From Polaribacter aestuariivivens (lineage in GTDB: Bacteria; Bacteroidota; Bacteroidia; Flavobacteriales; Flavobacteriaceae), in contig NZ_VANR01000001.1 in assembly GCF_005885675.1 (NCBI RefSeq), positions 186,001 to 250,000 on the forward strand: a DNA stretch of 64,000 nt. Reading direction: 5' to 3'. Positions 17,928-25,136 of this stretch are shown here, piece by piece. The position numbers and the translations under genes were made by a program. The notes beneath the pieces were generated by a model. That model was not told the DNA's origin and ran no database searches. It saw only the letters and a program-made list of their open reading frames with translations. How positions within the stretch are numbered: position 1 is the first letter of the stretch; each line of letters opens with the position of its first letter.

Positions 17928-18563
17928 TTAATATTTTTTGTAGGTAGTTTTTCCAGACTGTAAAAAGTTAATAATATGATTTATAGACCTTTCTTTAGCT
18001 TTTAGTAACGTTTTTGTAAAATCGAATAAGAAAACTGATTCTTCACCTATTGAAACAAAATCTAAAATTTCTTTATCCGTTTTTGCATCAAAAACCTCTA
18101 CTTTTACAGTAACAACACAATATTCTACAGATGTTGGAGCTTGCATTCCCATTCCATTCATATTCATTCCTCCAGCAGAAGTCCACTCTACTCTATTAGA
18201 AATATGAACATTTGAAAAGTAGATAATATAGTCTGCATTTTCCTTTTTTAATGAAGTATAGCTTGTGTTTTTTGTATCAATAAAAACTTCAGAAAATAAA
18301 TTGCTGGCAATTGCTTGTTGCTTAAAATCATTTAAATAGCTTGATGTAAAGTCATTTGTAGTTGTAAAATTTTTATCAAATGTTTTTGTAAAGTTACTTA
18401 CTTGAACATTTTCTGTAGAAAAAGCGAGAACTTTTTTTGTTTTTGGTGCTACAATATCTTCTTTTTTAGAAATAAATTGCACATAGTTTTTTGAGACCTT
18501 GCAAGAAGTCATGTTAAAAATGAAACTACTTAAAGCGATTACTAGAATAATTTTTCTTTTCAT
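17928..18563 (-). CDS. Lipoprotein of unknown family
   Basis: A 211-residue lipoprotein with lipobox MTSC (Cys at about 20). No domain is recognised. The mature part has alternating strands and helices, a short Met/Gly-rich loop (GGMNMNGMGMQAPT) and a C-terminal region DKEILDFVSIGEESVFLFDF; the overall pattern recalls periplasmic proteins that assemble into envelope complexes. The ATG at 18563 puts the signal peptide at the N terminus; an upstream in-frame ATG at 18584 is less likely. Monocistronic. Confidence 0.75.
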   Translation of the reverse strand: MKRKIILVIALSSFIFNMTSCKVSKNYVQFISKKEDIVAPKTKKVLAFSTENVQVSNFTKTFDKNFTTTNDFTSSYLNDFKQQAIASNLFSEVFIDTKNTSYTSLKKENADYIIYFSNVHISNRVEWTSAGGMNMNGMGMQAPTSVEYCVVTVKVEVFDAKTDKEILDFVSIGEESVFLFDFTKTLLKAKERSINHIINFLQSGKTTYKKY

Positions 18564-18815
18564 GTTTTTATATATAAATAACAAAACTAGTTAATTGAAT
18601 ATAATTAATTTGAAATGAAGTTACATACTTTTAATTTATAAACACAGAAAAGAAAACTACACTCATATAAATCCAAAAAAGTGTAAATAATATGTGCATT
18701 ATGGTCTCAAAGTTTTTTCCTTTCCAAAGTTTTTTGGAATAAACAATTCAATAAAAAACCAAACCAATTTCTACTTCTTTTAAGAAAGATTTATATTTAC
18801 AAAAATATTTATTTT

Positions 18816-19256
18816 ATGAAAAAATTACTTTTTACGTTACTTTTAATAATTGGTTTTTCTTGTTCTAGTGAACAAACAGATTTTAATGCAGAAAACATTG
18901 CAGAAATTGAGGCATACATATCAAAAAATAATTTAGATGCTAAAAAAACGGTTTCAGATTTGTACTACATTATTAATTCTTCTGGCAATGGTAATTTTCC
19001 TACTTTCAACTCAAACGTAACAATAGCGTACAGAGGTTACTTCTTAAATCAAGAAACTTTTGATGCTTCAGACAATGCAACATTTAACTTACAGGGTGTA
19101 ATTCCAGGATTTAGTGAAGCTGTTACCCTTTTAAAACCTGGTGGTTCTGGTACGTTTATTTTACCTTCTAAAATTGGCTATGGAAATAGTGGAGCTGGTA
19201 AAATTAAAGGTGGTCAGGTTATCATTTTTGATATTACTTTAAAAAGTATTAATTAA
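18816..19256 (+). CDS. FKBP-type peptidyl-prolyl isomerase lipoprotein
   Basis: A 146-residue lipoprotein (lipobox GFSC) with an FKBP domain: VTIAYRGYFLNQETFDAS, GVIPGFSEAVTLLKPGG, LPSKIGYGNSGAG and QVIIFDITLKSIN. It would isomerise Xaa-Pro bonds in the periplasm or at the outer membrane; similar proteins in Flavobacteriia include the gliding-associated FKBP lipoproteins, but this is not evidence for a gliding role here. A TATATTTA box 20-27 nt upstream may be its promoter. A 175-residue gene of unknown function follows after 15 nt. Confidence 0.92.
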   Translation: MKKLLFTLLLIIGFSCSSEQTDFNAENIAEIEAYISKNNLDAKKTVSDLYYIINSSGNGNFPTFNSNVTIAYRGYFLNQETFDASDNATFNLQGVIPGFSEAVTLLKPGGSGTFILPSKIGYGNSGAGKIKGGQVIIFDITLKSIN

Positions 19257-19271
19257 ATAATATAGTAAACA

Positions 19272-19799
19272 ATGAAATTATTAGGAATAGGCTCAAGAAT
19301 TAATCATGATGAGTATGGTTTTGGTGTTGTAACAAATGTAGATAGCAAACAATATTGGGTAACATTTCAAAAAAACGGATTGGAAACAATTCCTTTAAAC
19401 GATGGTTTTGAAGTTATTGAGGCTGTTGAAAACGAAGTAGATTCAGTTTCGTTTATGGATGTAGAAAGTAGTTTGAAGAAAATTTTAAGACAATGGTCTG
19501 ACGTTACTGAAATTGCTCCAATTGCAGATAAATGGAAAAATGGTACTTTAATTTTACAACCAGCAGATTCTAATTTATCCAATAAAGAAATTCCAATTGA
19601 TACTTTTTTTCATAAAATCGTAATGGTTAGAGATAGAGTTCGTGTAATGGAACAAAAAATAAATTCGAGCAAAACTTTAAACGATCAAGATAAAATTGAT
19701 TTGCAACAATACATCACCAGAATTTATGGGAGTTTAACTACTTTCAACGTGCTTTTTAAAGTAAAATCAGATCAATTTACAGGAGTAAAATCAAAATAA
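19272..19799 (+). CDS. Conserved hypothetical protein with Tudor-like N terminus
   Basis: A 175-residue cytosolic protein with no named family that I recognise. Its N terminus, GIGSRINHDEYGFGVVTNV followed by WVTFQKNGLETIPL, resembles the G-x-V-x-H-xx-F/Y-G-x-G-x-V pattern of the Tudor/SH3-like barrel at the C terminus of UvrD/PcrA helicases, which binds RNA polymerase. The rest is mainly helical. It sits 15 nt after the FKBP lipoprotein gene. A role in nucleic acid or polymerase contact is only suggested by this resemblance. Confidence 0.78.
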   Translation: MKLLGIGSRINHDEYGFGVVTNVDSKQYWVTFQKNGLETIPLNDGFEVIEAVENEVDSVSFMDVESSLKKILRQWSDVTEIAPIADKWKNGTLILQPADSNLSNKEIPIDTFFHKIVMVRDRVRVMEQKINSSKTLNDQDKIDLQQYITRIYGSLTTFNVLFKVKSDQFTGVKSK

Positions 19800-19906
19800 A
19801 TACCATTAGTTTGATTGATTTTTATTGATTGAAAAAAATTTGTTTTAAAATTTTGCATCTTTTTTGATACTTTTTTGTCTACTATATGAACATTAAAATA
19901 AATATC

Positions 19907-20008
19907 ATGAAAAATAATAATTGTACTTGTAACTGTGAAGGTTGCAAAACTGGAGATTGTAAAAATTGTAGCTGTACAAACTGTACTTGTAGCAATTGTA
20001 ATTGTTAA
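19907..20008 (+). CDS. Metallothionein-like Cys-rich microprotein
   Basis: A 33-codon ORF encoding 11 Cys, arranged mostly as CxC and CxxC with Asn, Thr, Ser and Lys between (for example CTCNCEGC and CKNCSCTNC). It has no aromatic residues and no hydrophobic core, so it would fold only around bound metal, as metallothioneins do. The Cys spacing is regular and every third-codon change keeps the pattern, which argues for a real gene despite its size. It lies 88 nt upstream of the sigZ-type sigma factor, with a dispersed repeat between. I do not recognise a named family. Confidence 0.7.
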   Translation: MKNNNCTCNCEGCKTGDCKNCSCTNCTCSNCNC

Positions 20009-20013
20009 TATTT

Positions 20014-20080
20014 CTGTCATTTCGAGCGCAGTTTAAAAATCTTTAGAGTAAAAAGACCTTGCGACTGCGCTCAAGGTGGC
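20014..20080. repeat. Dispersed GAGCGCAGTCG-type palindromic repeat
   Basis: A repeat with two outward arms, TGTCATTTCGAGCGCAG at one end and GCGACTGCGCTCAAGG at the other, with AT-rich sequence between. It belongs to the same family as the copies at 33828, 37422 and inside the cusA-like gene (61614). It fills most of the gap between the Cys-rich ORF and sigZ. Confidence 0.7.
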
Positions 20081-20096
20081 AAAGTAAAATTTAAAC

Positions 20097-20642
20097 ATGA
20101 CTACAAACCAAGTTTGGATAAAATATCACTTAGATTTACAAAAATTTATCATCAGCAAAGTGCAAAACAACACGATTGCTGATGATCTTTTACAGGATAC
20201 CTTTTTAAAAATTCATACAAAACTGCATACTTTAAAAGATGATAGCAAACTAAAATCTTGGTGTTTCTCTATCGCTCGAAATTCGATTTTGAATTATTGG
20301 CGAGAAAACAATAAAACAATAGAAATTGCCAATCTAGAAACTGAAACTGCTTCAGATATAACGAAGAACGAACATACAGAACAAGATTGTTTACGAGGTA
20401 TTTTAAGTAATTTACCAAAAAAATACAGAACTCCTTTATTTTTATCAGATATCAAAGGTTTAAAACAACAAGAAGTTGCAAACCAGTTGAATCAAACTTT
20501 ATCTACAACAAAATCTCAAATTCAACGTGCGCGAAAATTAATTGCTCAAGGTTTTATGGATTGTTGTGGTTTTGTAATGAATGAAGATGGAAATTTGGTT
20601 GGCGAAATTCAAGAAAAAGAAAACTGTAAGGTTTGTAATTAA
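20097..20642 (+). CDS. sigZ: RNA polymerase sigma factor, SigZ type
   Basis: A 181-residue ECF-like sigma factor of the SigZ family. Region 2 runs through DDLLQDTFLKIHTKLHTL and SWCFSIARNSILNYWRE, region 4 through NLPKKYRTPLFLSDIKGLKQQEVANQL and KSQIQRARKLI. The C terminus is unusual for a sigma factor: it contains MDCCGF and ends ENCKVCN, four Cys that could bind metal or a redox signal. The CC pair is a SigZ family feature; the terminal CxxC adds to it. There is no anti-sigma gene next to it. The Cys-rich ORF upstream may be its target or partner. Confidence 0.9.
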   Translation: MTTNQVWIKYHLDLQKFIISKVQNNTIADDLLQDTFLKIHTKLHTLKDDSKLKSWCFSIARNSILNYWRENNKTIEIANLETETASDITKNEHTEQDCLRGILSNLPKKYRTPLFLSDIKGLKQQEVANQLNQTLSTTKSQIQRARKLIAQGFMDCCGFVMNEDGNLVGEIQEKENCKVCN

Positions 20643-20731
20643 ATTTACTTCACTTTTTTATTTGTCTTGGTTGAAAGTATATGTTTAAATACTTATAAAG
20701 ATATCCTGTAATTTTGAAAATCGCAAAATAT

Positions 20732-22699
20732 TTACCTCCTCTTCTTACTCTTAGGAGCTCTACTTGCTTTCTTTTTTCTTCTATTAAAAGGTATTGCGTC
20801 ATCAAAAGTGTGTTGCGCAGTTTTATGAGTTGTTTTATTCTTTTTCCAAGAGTTGTTTTCTGGCAAAAGTTTTTGCAATAAATCTTGTCTTCCAACTTTG
20901 TTTAAGGTGTTGCGAATCCAATCTTTGTTTTCTTTTTTATACCAGAAGAAAAATTTATGTTGGTCTTCACGTTCCTTTTTCGTTTTTGGAGTTCTAGTAG
21001 GTTTTAGCGTATAAGGATGATAACCAGAATAATAAATAACAGTGGCAACTGTCATTGGAGTTGGCGTAAACCCTTGAACTTGTTCTAATTGAAAACCCAT
21101 ATCTTTGGTTTCAGCAGCCAAATTTGCCATATCTTCTACTTCACTTGCAGGATGACTAGAAATGAAATACGGAATCAACTGTAAGTTCAATTTCTTCTTG
21201 ATATTTATCTTATCAAAACGTTCTTTAAACTTATGAAAATAGGTAAATGATGGTTTTCGCATCAATTTCAAAACAGGATCAGATGTATGTTCTGGAGCTA
21301 CTTTTAAACGCCCAGAAACGTGTTTGGTCATTACTTCTTCTGTATAATCATCGAGCTCTTTGGCATCTGCATTTTTATTGAATTCTGGCACTAACATATC
21401 ATGTCTAATACCACTTCCAATAAACGATTTTTTAATTTTCGGATGCTTATCAACAGCTTGATATAATCCCGTTAAAGGTTTGTGAGAAGTATCTAAATTA
21501 GAACATATTACAGGCGAAATACAACTTGGTGCGACACATTTATCGCAGATGGATTGTACTTTCCCTTTCATTTGATACATGTTTGCAGAAGGTCCACCAA
21601 TATCAGACAAATAACCTTTAAAATCTGGCATATTTGCCACTTTATCAACTTCTCTTAAAACAGATTCTTTACTTCTACTTGCAATAAATTTTCCTTGATG
21701 TGCGGAAATAGTACAAAAACTACAACCACCAAAACAACCTCTATGGATATTGATAGAAAATTTTATCATTTCAAACGCAGGAATTGAACCTCGCTTATCA
21801 TATTTTGGATGAGGAAGCCTTGTGTAAGGCAAATCAAAAGAACCATCAATCTCCTTTTCTGTCATTGTCGCAAAAGGTGGATTAATAACCAACGTTTTTT
21901 CACCTACTTTTTGAAAAATTCTTCTTGCTTTTAATTTGTTTGATTCTTGTTCAATCGTTTTAAAATTCGATGCAAACGTTTTTTTATCCTTTAAACACGC
22001 TTCATGAGAGTTAATGGTAACATCTTCCCAATCGTTCACAACTGGTATTTTCTCTATTTTAGTATCAATTAAAACAGCTGTTTGCTTAATGTTTTTTAAA
22101 CTAGAAAACGGAACTCCTTTTTGTAATAACTGAACTATTTCACGCAAAGGTTGTTCTCCCATTCCATACACCAACATATCTGCTTTAGAAGTTTCTAAAA
22201 TGGTTGGTAGTAATTTATCTGACCAATAATCGTAATGCGTTACACGTCTTAATGATGCTTCAATTCCGCCAATCAACACAGGAACATCAGGAAACTTTTC
22301 TTTCAGTATTTTAGAATACACAGAAGTTGCATAATCTGGTCTAAAACCCTTATCACCATTTGGTGTATAGGCGTCTTTGTCTCTTCGTTTTTTACTGGCT
22401 GTATAATTAGAAACCATTGGATCCATACAACCACCTGTACAACCAAAAAATAATCTTGGTTTACCTAACTTTTCAAAATCTTGTAAATTATCATTAACAT
22501 TAGGTTGTGGCACAATTGCCACACGTAATCCGTAACTTTCTAAGATTCGTCCTATTACTGCAGGACCAAAAGACGGATGATCTACATAAGCATCTCCACT
22601 AAATAAAATCACGTCTAAGTAATCCCAACCACGAATTTTAACTTCTCTGTTTGTAGTTGGTAACCAATCCGTTAACTGATGTTTTTTAGTTTCTTGCAT
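20732..22699 (-). CDS. ygiQ: YgiQ-family radical SAM protein
   Basis: A 655-residue protein with the YgiQ N-terminal domain (LDVILFSGDAYVDHPSFG near the start) and a radical SAM core whose iron-sulfur motif is CFGGCSFC (about residue 318). More Cys occur just after it (CDKCVAPSCISPVIC), as in the family. The C terminus is basic and disordered (ends APKSKKRR). The reaction is not established for the family. The ATG at 22699 is preferred to the in-frame TTG at 22708. Confidence 0.93.
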   Translation of the reverse strand: MQETKKHQLTDWLPTTNREVKIRGWDYLDVILFSGDAYVDHPSFGPAVIGRILESYGLRVAIVPQPNVNDNLQDFEKLGKPRLFFGCTGGCMDPMVSNYTASKKRRDKDAYTPNGDKGFRPDYATSVYSKILKEKFPDVPVLIGGIEASLRRVTHYDYWSDKLLPTILETSKADMLVYGMGEQPLREIVQLLQKGVPFSSLKNIKQTAVLIDTKIEKIPVVNDWEDVTINSHEACLKDKKTFASNFKTIEQESNKLKARRIFQKVGEKTLVINPPFATMTEKEIDGSFDLPYTRLPHPKYDKRGSIPAFEMIKFSINIHRGCFGGCSFCTISAHQGKFIASRSKESVLREVDKVANMPDFKGYLSDIGGPSANMYQMKGKVQSICDKCVAPSCISPVICSNLDTSHKPLTGLYQAVDKHPKIKKSFIGSGIRHDMLVPEFNKNADAKELDDYTEEVMTKHVSGRLKVAPEHTSDPVLKLMRKPSFTYFHKFKERFDKINIKKKLNLQLIPYFISSHPASEVEDMANLAAETKDMGFQLEQVQGFTPTPMTVATVIYYSGYHPYTLKPTRTPKTKKEREDQHKFFFWYKKENKDWIRNTLNKVGRQDLLQKLLPENNSWKKNKTTHKTAQHTFDDAIPFNRRKKKASRAPKSKKRR

Positions 22700-22743
22700 A
22701 GTTTGCAAATTTAAGGAGAAAAAAAATTATAAAATTGTTTTTT

Positions 22744-22900
22744 AGAAGCTATTTCCTGCTTTTCGTTATATCTTTTTATGCTGAATTTATTTAAATAGCT
22801 TTTATATTTAAAAGTAAGCGATTTTTTTGTTGTAGGTGCTAGTTCGAATTAAGCATAAAAAGGATGCCACTTCAATCAGGGCTAGACTTGTTTGCTAGCC
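22744..22900. repeat. Dispersed foldable repeat, copy 1
   Basis: Shares GAAGCTATTTCC..GCTTT, TATATCTTTTT and AAAAAGGATGCCACTTCAATC-like blocks with the copy at 37249. Its arms CTTTTTATGCT(g)AATT (22771-22786) and AATT(a)AGCATAAAAAG (22847-22862) can pair; the sequence between them differs from that in the other copy. Likely an intergenic mobile or structural repeat common in Flavobacteriia; no ORF in it. Confidence 0.7.
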
Positions 22901-22927
22901 AATAGCATTAAAAATAAAGTATGTAAG

Positions 22928-23686
22928 TTATTTAACAACCAAATGCGGAACTTCATTAACATTCCAATCAATTACCAAACCTCCAGCTAAAGATTTTGCA
23001 ATTTCTTTTCCGTATAAAAATTCACACAAATACAAAGCAGCTTCAAAAGATTTTGCACCACCAGCAGAAGTAATGTATTTTCCATCGTGTACAAACAATA
23101 CTTCTTTTCTAATATCTAAATCAGGAAACATTGCTCGCATTTTATCTATATCACTGGGAAAAGTAGTAGCAACTTTATCCTTTAACAATCCTGCTTTTGC
23201 CAATACAAACGCGCCATCACAATGTGAAGTTACAAATTGTGCTTCTTTATCTACTTTTTGCACAAAATTTATCATAGCTTCATCTTCTAAATCAGAATCT
23301 AAATGATGTTCTGCAGAGGGAATCACCAAAATATCAATCTTCGGCAATGAATCTTTCAGATAATTAAAATCTGGTAAAATTCGCATGCCTTCAAAAGTGG
23401 TAATGGGTTTATCTGTATTGGCAACAGTAAACACATTCATTGCTTTGATGTTTTCTCTAAAAATAGTATGCTGAAAAATATCAAAAGGAGCAGTTAATTC
23501 GGTATTGTACGTGCCATCCATAATTAAAAAAGCAACATTGTACCTGTCTTTTTCTAATTTTGGAAACACCTTTTTCTCTTTAGTTAAGTCACCTTTAACA
23601 GAGTTAAAAAGTCCTTTATCTTCCTTTTTAGACTGACAACTCAAAACAGTAATCATCAATAAGAAAAACAATTTATATTTTATCAT
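22928..23686 (-). CDS. DJ-1/PfpI-family lipoprotein
   Basis: A 252-residue exported lipoprotein (lipobox VLSC) with a DJ-1/PfpI (class I glutamine amidotransferase-like) domain from about residue 45. The nucleophile elbow reads THCDGAFVLA, with Cys at the expected place, and the C-terminal GGAKSFEAALYLCEFLYG is typical of the ThiJ/AraC-associated group. DJ-1-like proteins are usually cytosolic, so the lipoprotein signal is notable. Activity (chaperone, deglycase, isonitrile hydratase or other) cannot be told from sequence. Monocistronic on the minus strand. Confidence 0.85.
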   Translation of the reverse strand: MIKYKLFFLLMITVLSCQSKKEDKGLFNSVKGDLTKEKKVFPKLEKDRYNVAFLIMDGTYNTELTAPFDIFQHTIFRENIKAMNVFTVANTDKPITTFEGMRILPDFNYLKDSLPKIDILVIPSAEHHLDSDLEDEAMINFVQKVDKEAQFVTSHCDGAFVLAKAGLLKDKVATTFPSDIDKMRAMFPDLDIRKEVLFVHDGKYITSAGGAKSFEAALYLCEFLYGKEIAKSLAGGLVIDWNVNEVPHLVVK

Positions 23687-23870
23687 TTCTATTTTCTTTT
23701 AAAGTTTAAAAGTATACATTTTACGTGAATTTTCTTTCAGGCTATTCTACTTAAGTAAAAACCCTCATTTTAGCTTTTACGTATTCACGCTCTAAAATAC
23801 AGTATATCAACAACATATCTTTACACCATCAAACTAAAGTAAAAATTATTAATCTTTAAAACTATTTATT

Positions 23871-24473
23871 ATGAACACAAATTTAGCAATGGTGGCTACA
23901 CCAATGGCAGGAGCTCAAGGTGAAGACACATCTTACAAATCTGCAAAAATTACAAACGGTTATGGTTTAATTTCTAAAGCAGGAGTTTCTGTACAAAGAG
24001 GAATAACTGCACATTTAAATGTAAACATGAATGTTAAAACATTAACACAAAACACAGTAACTTCTTGGTTAAAAGACAATAAAAGTGCTTTTTCTAACGA
24101 ACAATGGTCTAGTGTTTCTGATGGCTTTTCTGCTAGTGGTGCATTTGGATGGCTATTTGGTGGTTCTGCTGGAGCTTACCACAATACACACAATAAACAA
24201 TTGACTGCGAGTTCTTCACAGCAACAAGGTTTCTTAAAAAGTTTGCATCAGCAACAAGAAACCAATGTAAATATTAATGGAACTTTGGATGCTGTTGGTA
24301 CAAGTTTTATACCAACTGAAGGCTTTGTATTTGTAGAAGTTACTACTATTACCTTTGACGATAACACTTCTTTAAATGTAATTAACTCTTCTAATAGTAC
24401 AGTTGCAGATGCTTCTGGAAGTACAAATGGCGTTAAGAAAACTGGTGGAAAATTAAATATTGTACCACTATAA
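23871..24473 (+). CDS. Protein of unknown family, first of a two-gene unit
   Basis: A 200-residue protein without signal peptide and with no family that I recognise. It has a Gly/Ser-rich middle (SDGFSASGAFGWLFGGSAGAYH, about 85-105), a Gln/His-rich stretch (SSSQQQGFLKSLHQQQE), and a beta-rich C-terminal third with TEGFVFVEVTTITFDDN. Amphipathic strands and a Gly-rich hydrophobic patch could suit a membrane-active or self-assembling protein, but this is speculation. A second unknown gene follows after a hairpin; codon use looks like the neighbourhood. Confidence 0.7.
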   Translation: MNTNLAMVATPMAGAQGEDTSYKSAKITNGYGLISKAGVSVQRGITAHLNVNMNVKTLTQNTVTSWLKDNKSAFSNEQWSSVSDGFSASGAFGWLFGGSAGAYHNTHNKQLTASSSQQQGFLKSLHQQQETNVNINGTLDAVGTSFIPTEGFVFVEVTTITFDDNTSLNVINSSNSTVADASGSTNGVKKTGGKLNIVPL

Positions 24474-24483
24474 AAAACCAAAT

Positions 24484-24518
24484 AATAGCACTGATTTACA
24501 AATTAAATTAGTGCTATT
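24484..24518 (+). terminator. Hairpin between the two unknown genes
   Basis: Fourteen-base-pair stem (AATAGCACTGATTT with AAATTAGTGCTATT, one G-T wobble) with a seven-base loop. The T-run after it is short, so it may reduce rather than stop transcription and lower expression of the second gene relative to the first. Confidence 0.55.
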
Positions 24519-24530
24519 TAAATTAAAAAA

Positions 24531-25070
24531 ATGTCTACAACAAAAACTCAACTTACTACAGGATACATTCCAATTGATAGTTTAACTATGACCATTATTG
24601 GTAATGCAACTGCTGATATCAATTTTAATTTTGATGCTGAATTATCTACTATAACAGATTTTAAAAACACATTAACTAACAAAAAATTTATTTGGACGAT
24701 ACTAATTCCTGATATTTTAATATTTGTTGCAAGTTTTTTAATTGATGTATTTACAAAATCTTCTGTACCTGTTATAAAGCAAGTAAAATCTTTTGAGATA
24801 CCTGACACATTATTAAACGATATCTTTCAAATAGAAACCACCAAAATACATATAGATGGCTCAATTAGCATGACTAATAATAGTAATGCTCCAGTAACAG
24901 CTAAAGTTTTTGCTGAGACATTAACTGTTGAAGGAAATGGTCAAAAAAAACATATTATTAATCCTGAAAAATTATTTATTGGCTACATAAATAAAAACTT
25001 ACAAGCTAAATCTGCAACTCAAAAAATTACTCTAATAAAAGGGGCTAAAGTCAACTCTAAAGTAATTTAA
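24531..25070 (+). CDS. Protein of unknown family, second of a two-gene unit
   Basis: A 179-residue protein without signal peptide or recognised domain. It has one strongly hydrophobic segment (FIWTILIPDILIFVASFLI, about residues 54-72) that could span a membrane or be buried, flanked by beta-rich parts with repeated TxxTIIGNATADINFNFDAEL-like and GSISMTNNSNAPVTAKV patterns. It follows a hairpin 57 nt downstream of the preceding unknown gene. Context gives no function. Confidence 0.7.
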   Translation: MSTTKTQLTTGYIPIDSLTMTIIGNATADINFNFDAELSTITDFKNTLTNKKFIWTILIPDILIFVASFLIDVFTKSSVPVIKQVKSFEIPDTLLNDIFQIETTKIHIDGSISMTNNSNAPVTAKVFAETLTVEGNGQKKHIINPEKLFIGYINKNLQAKSATQKITLIKGAKVNSKVI

Positions 25071-25136
25071 CAATCTTCATCTTTCACAATACTTTTTGTT
25101 TTGTAAATTTACTTCTCAAATTTTACTAAACAAATT

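Noticed and set aside
20650..20895. 81-residue ORF on the minus strand next to sigZ
   Set aside because: Most of it lies inside the ygiQ gene in another frame, and its composition is that of a shadow ORF; no independent support.
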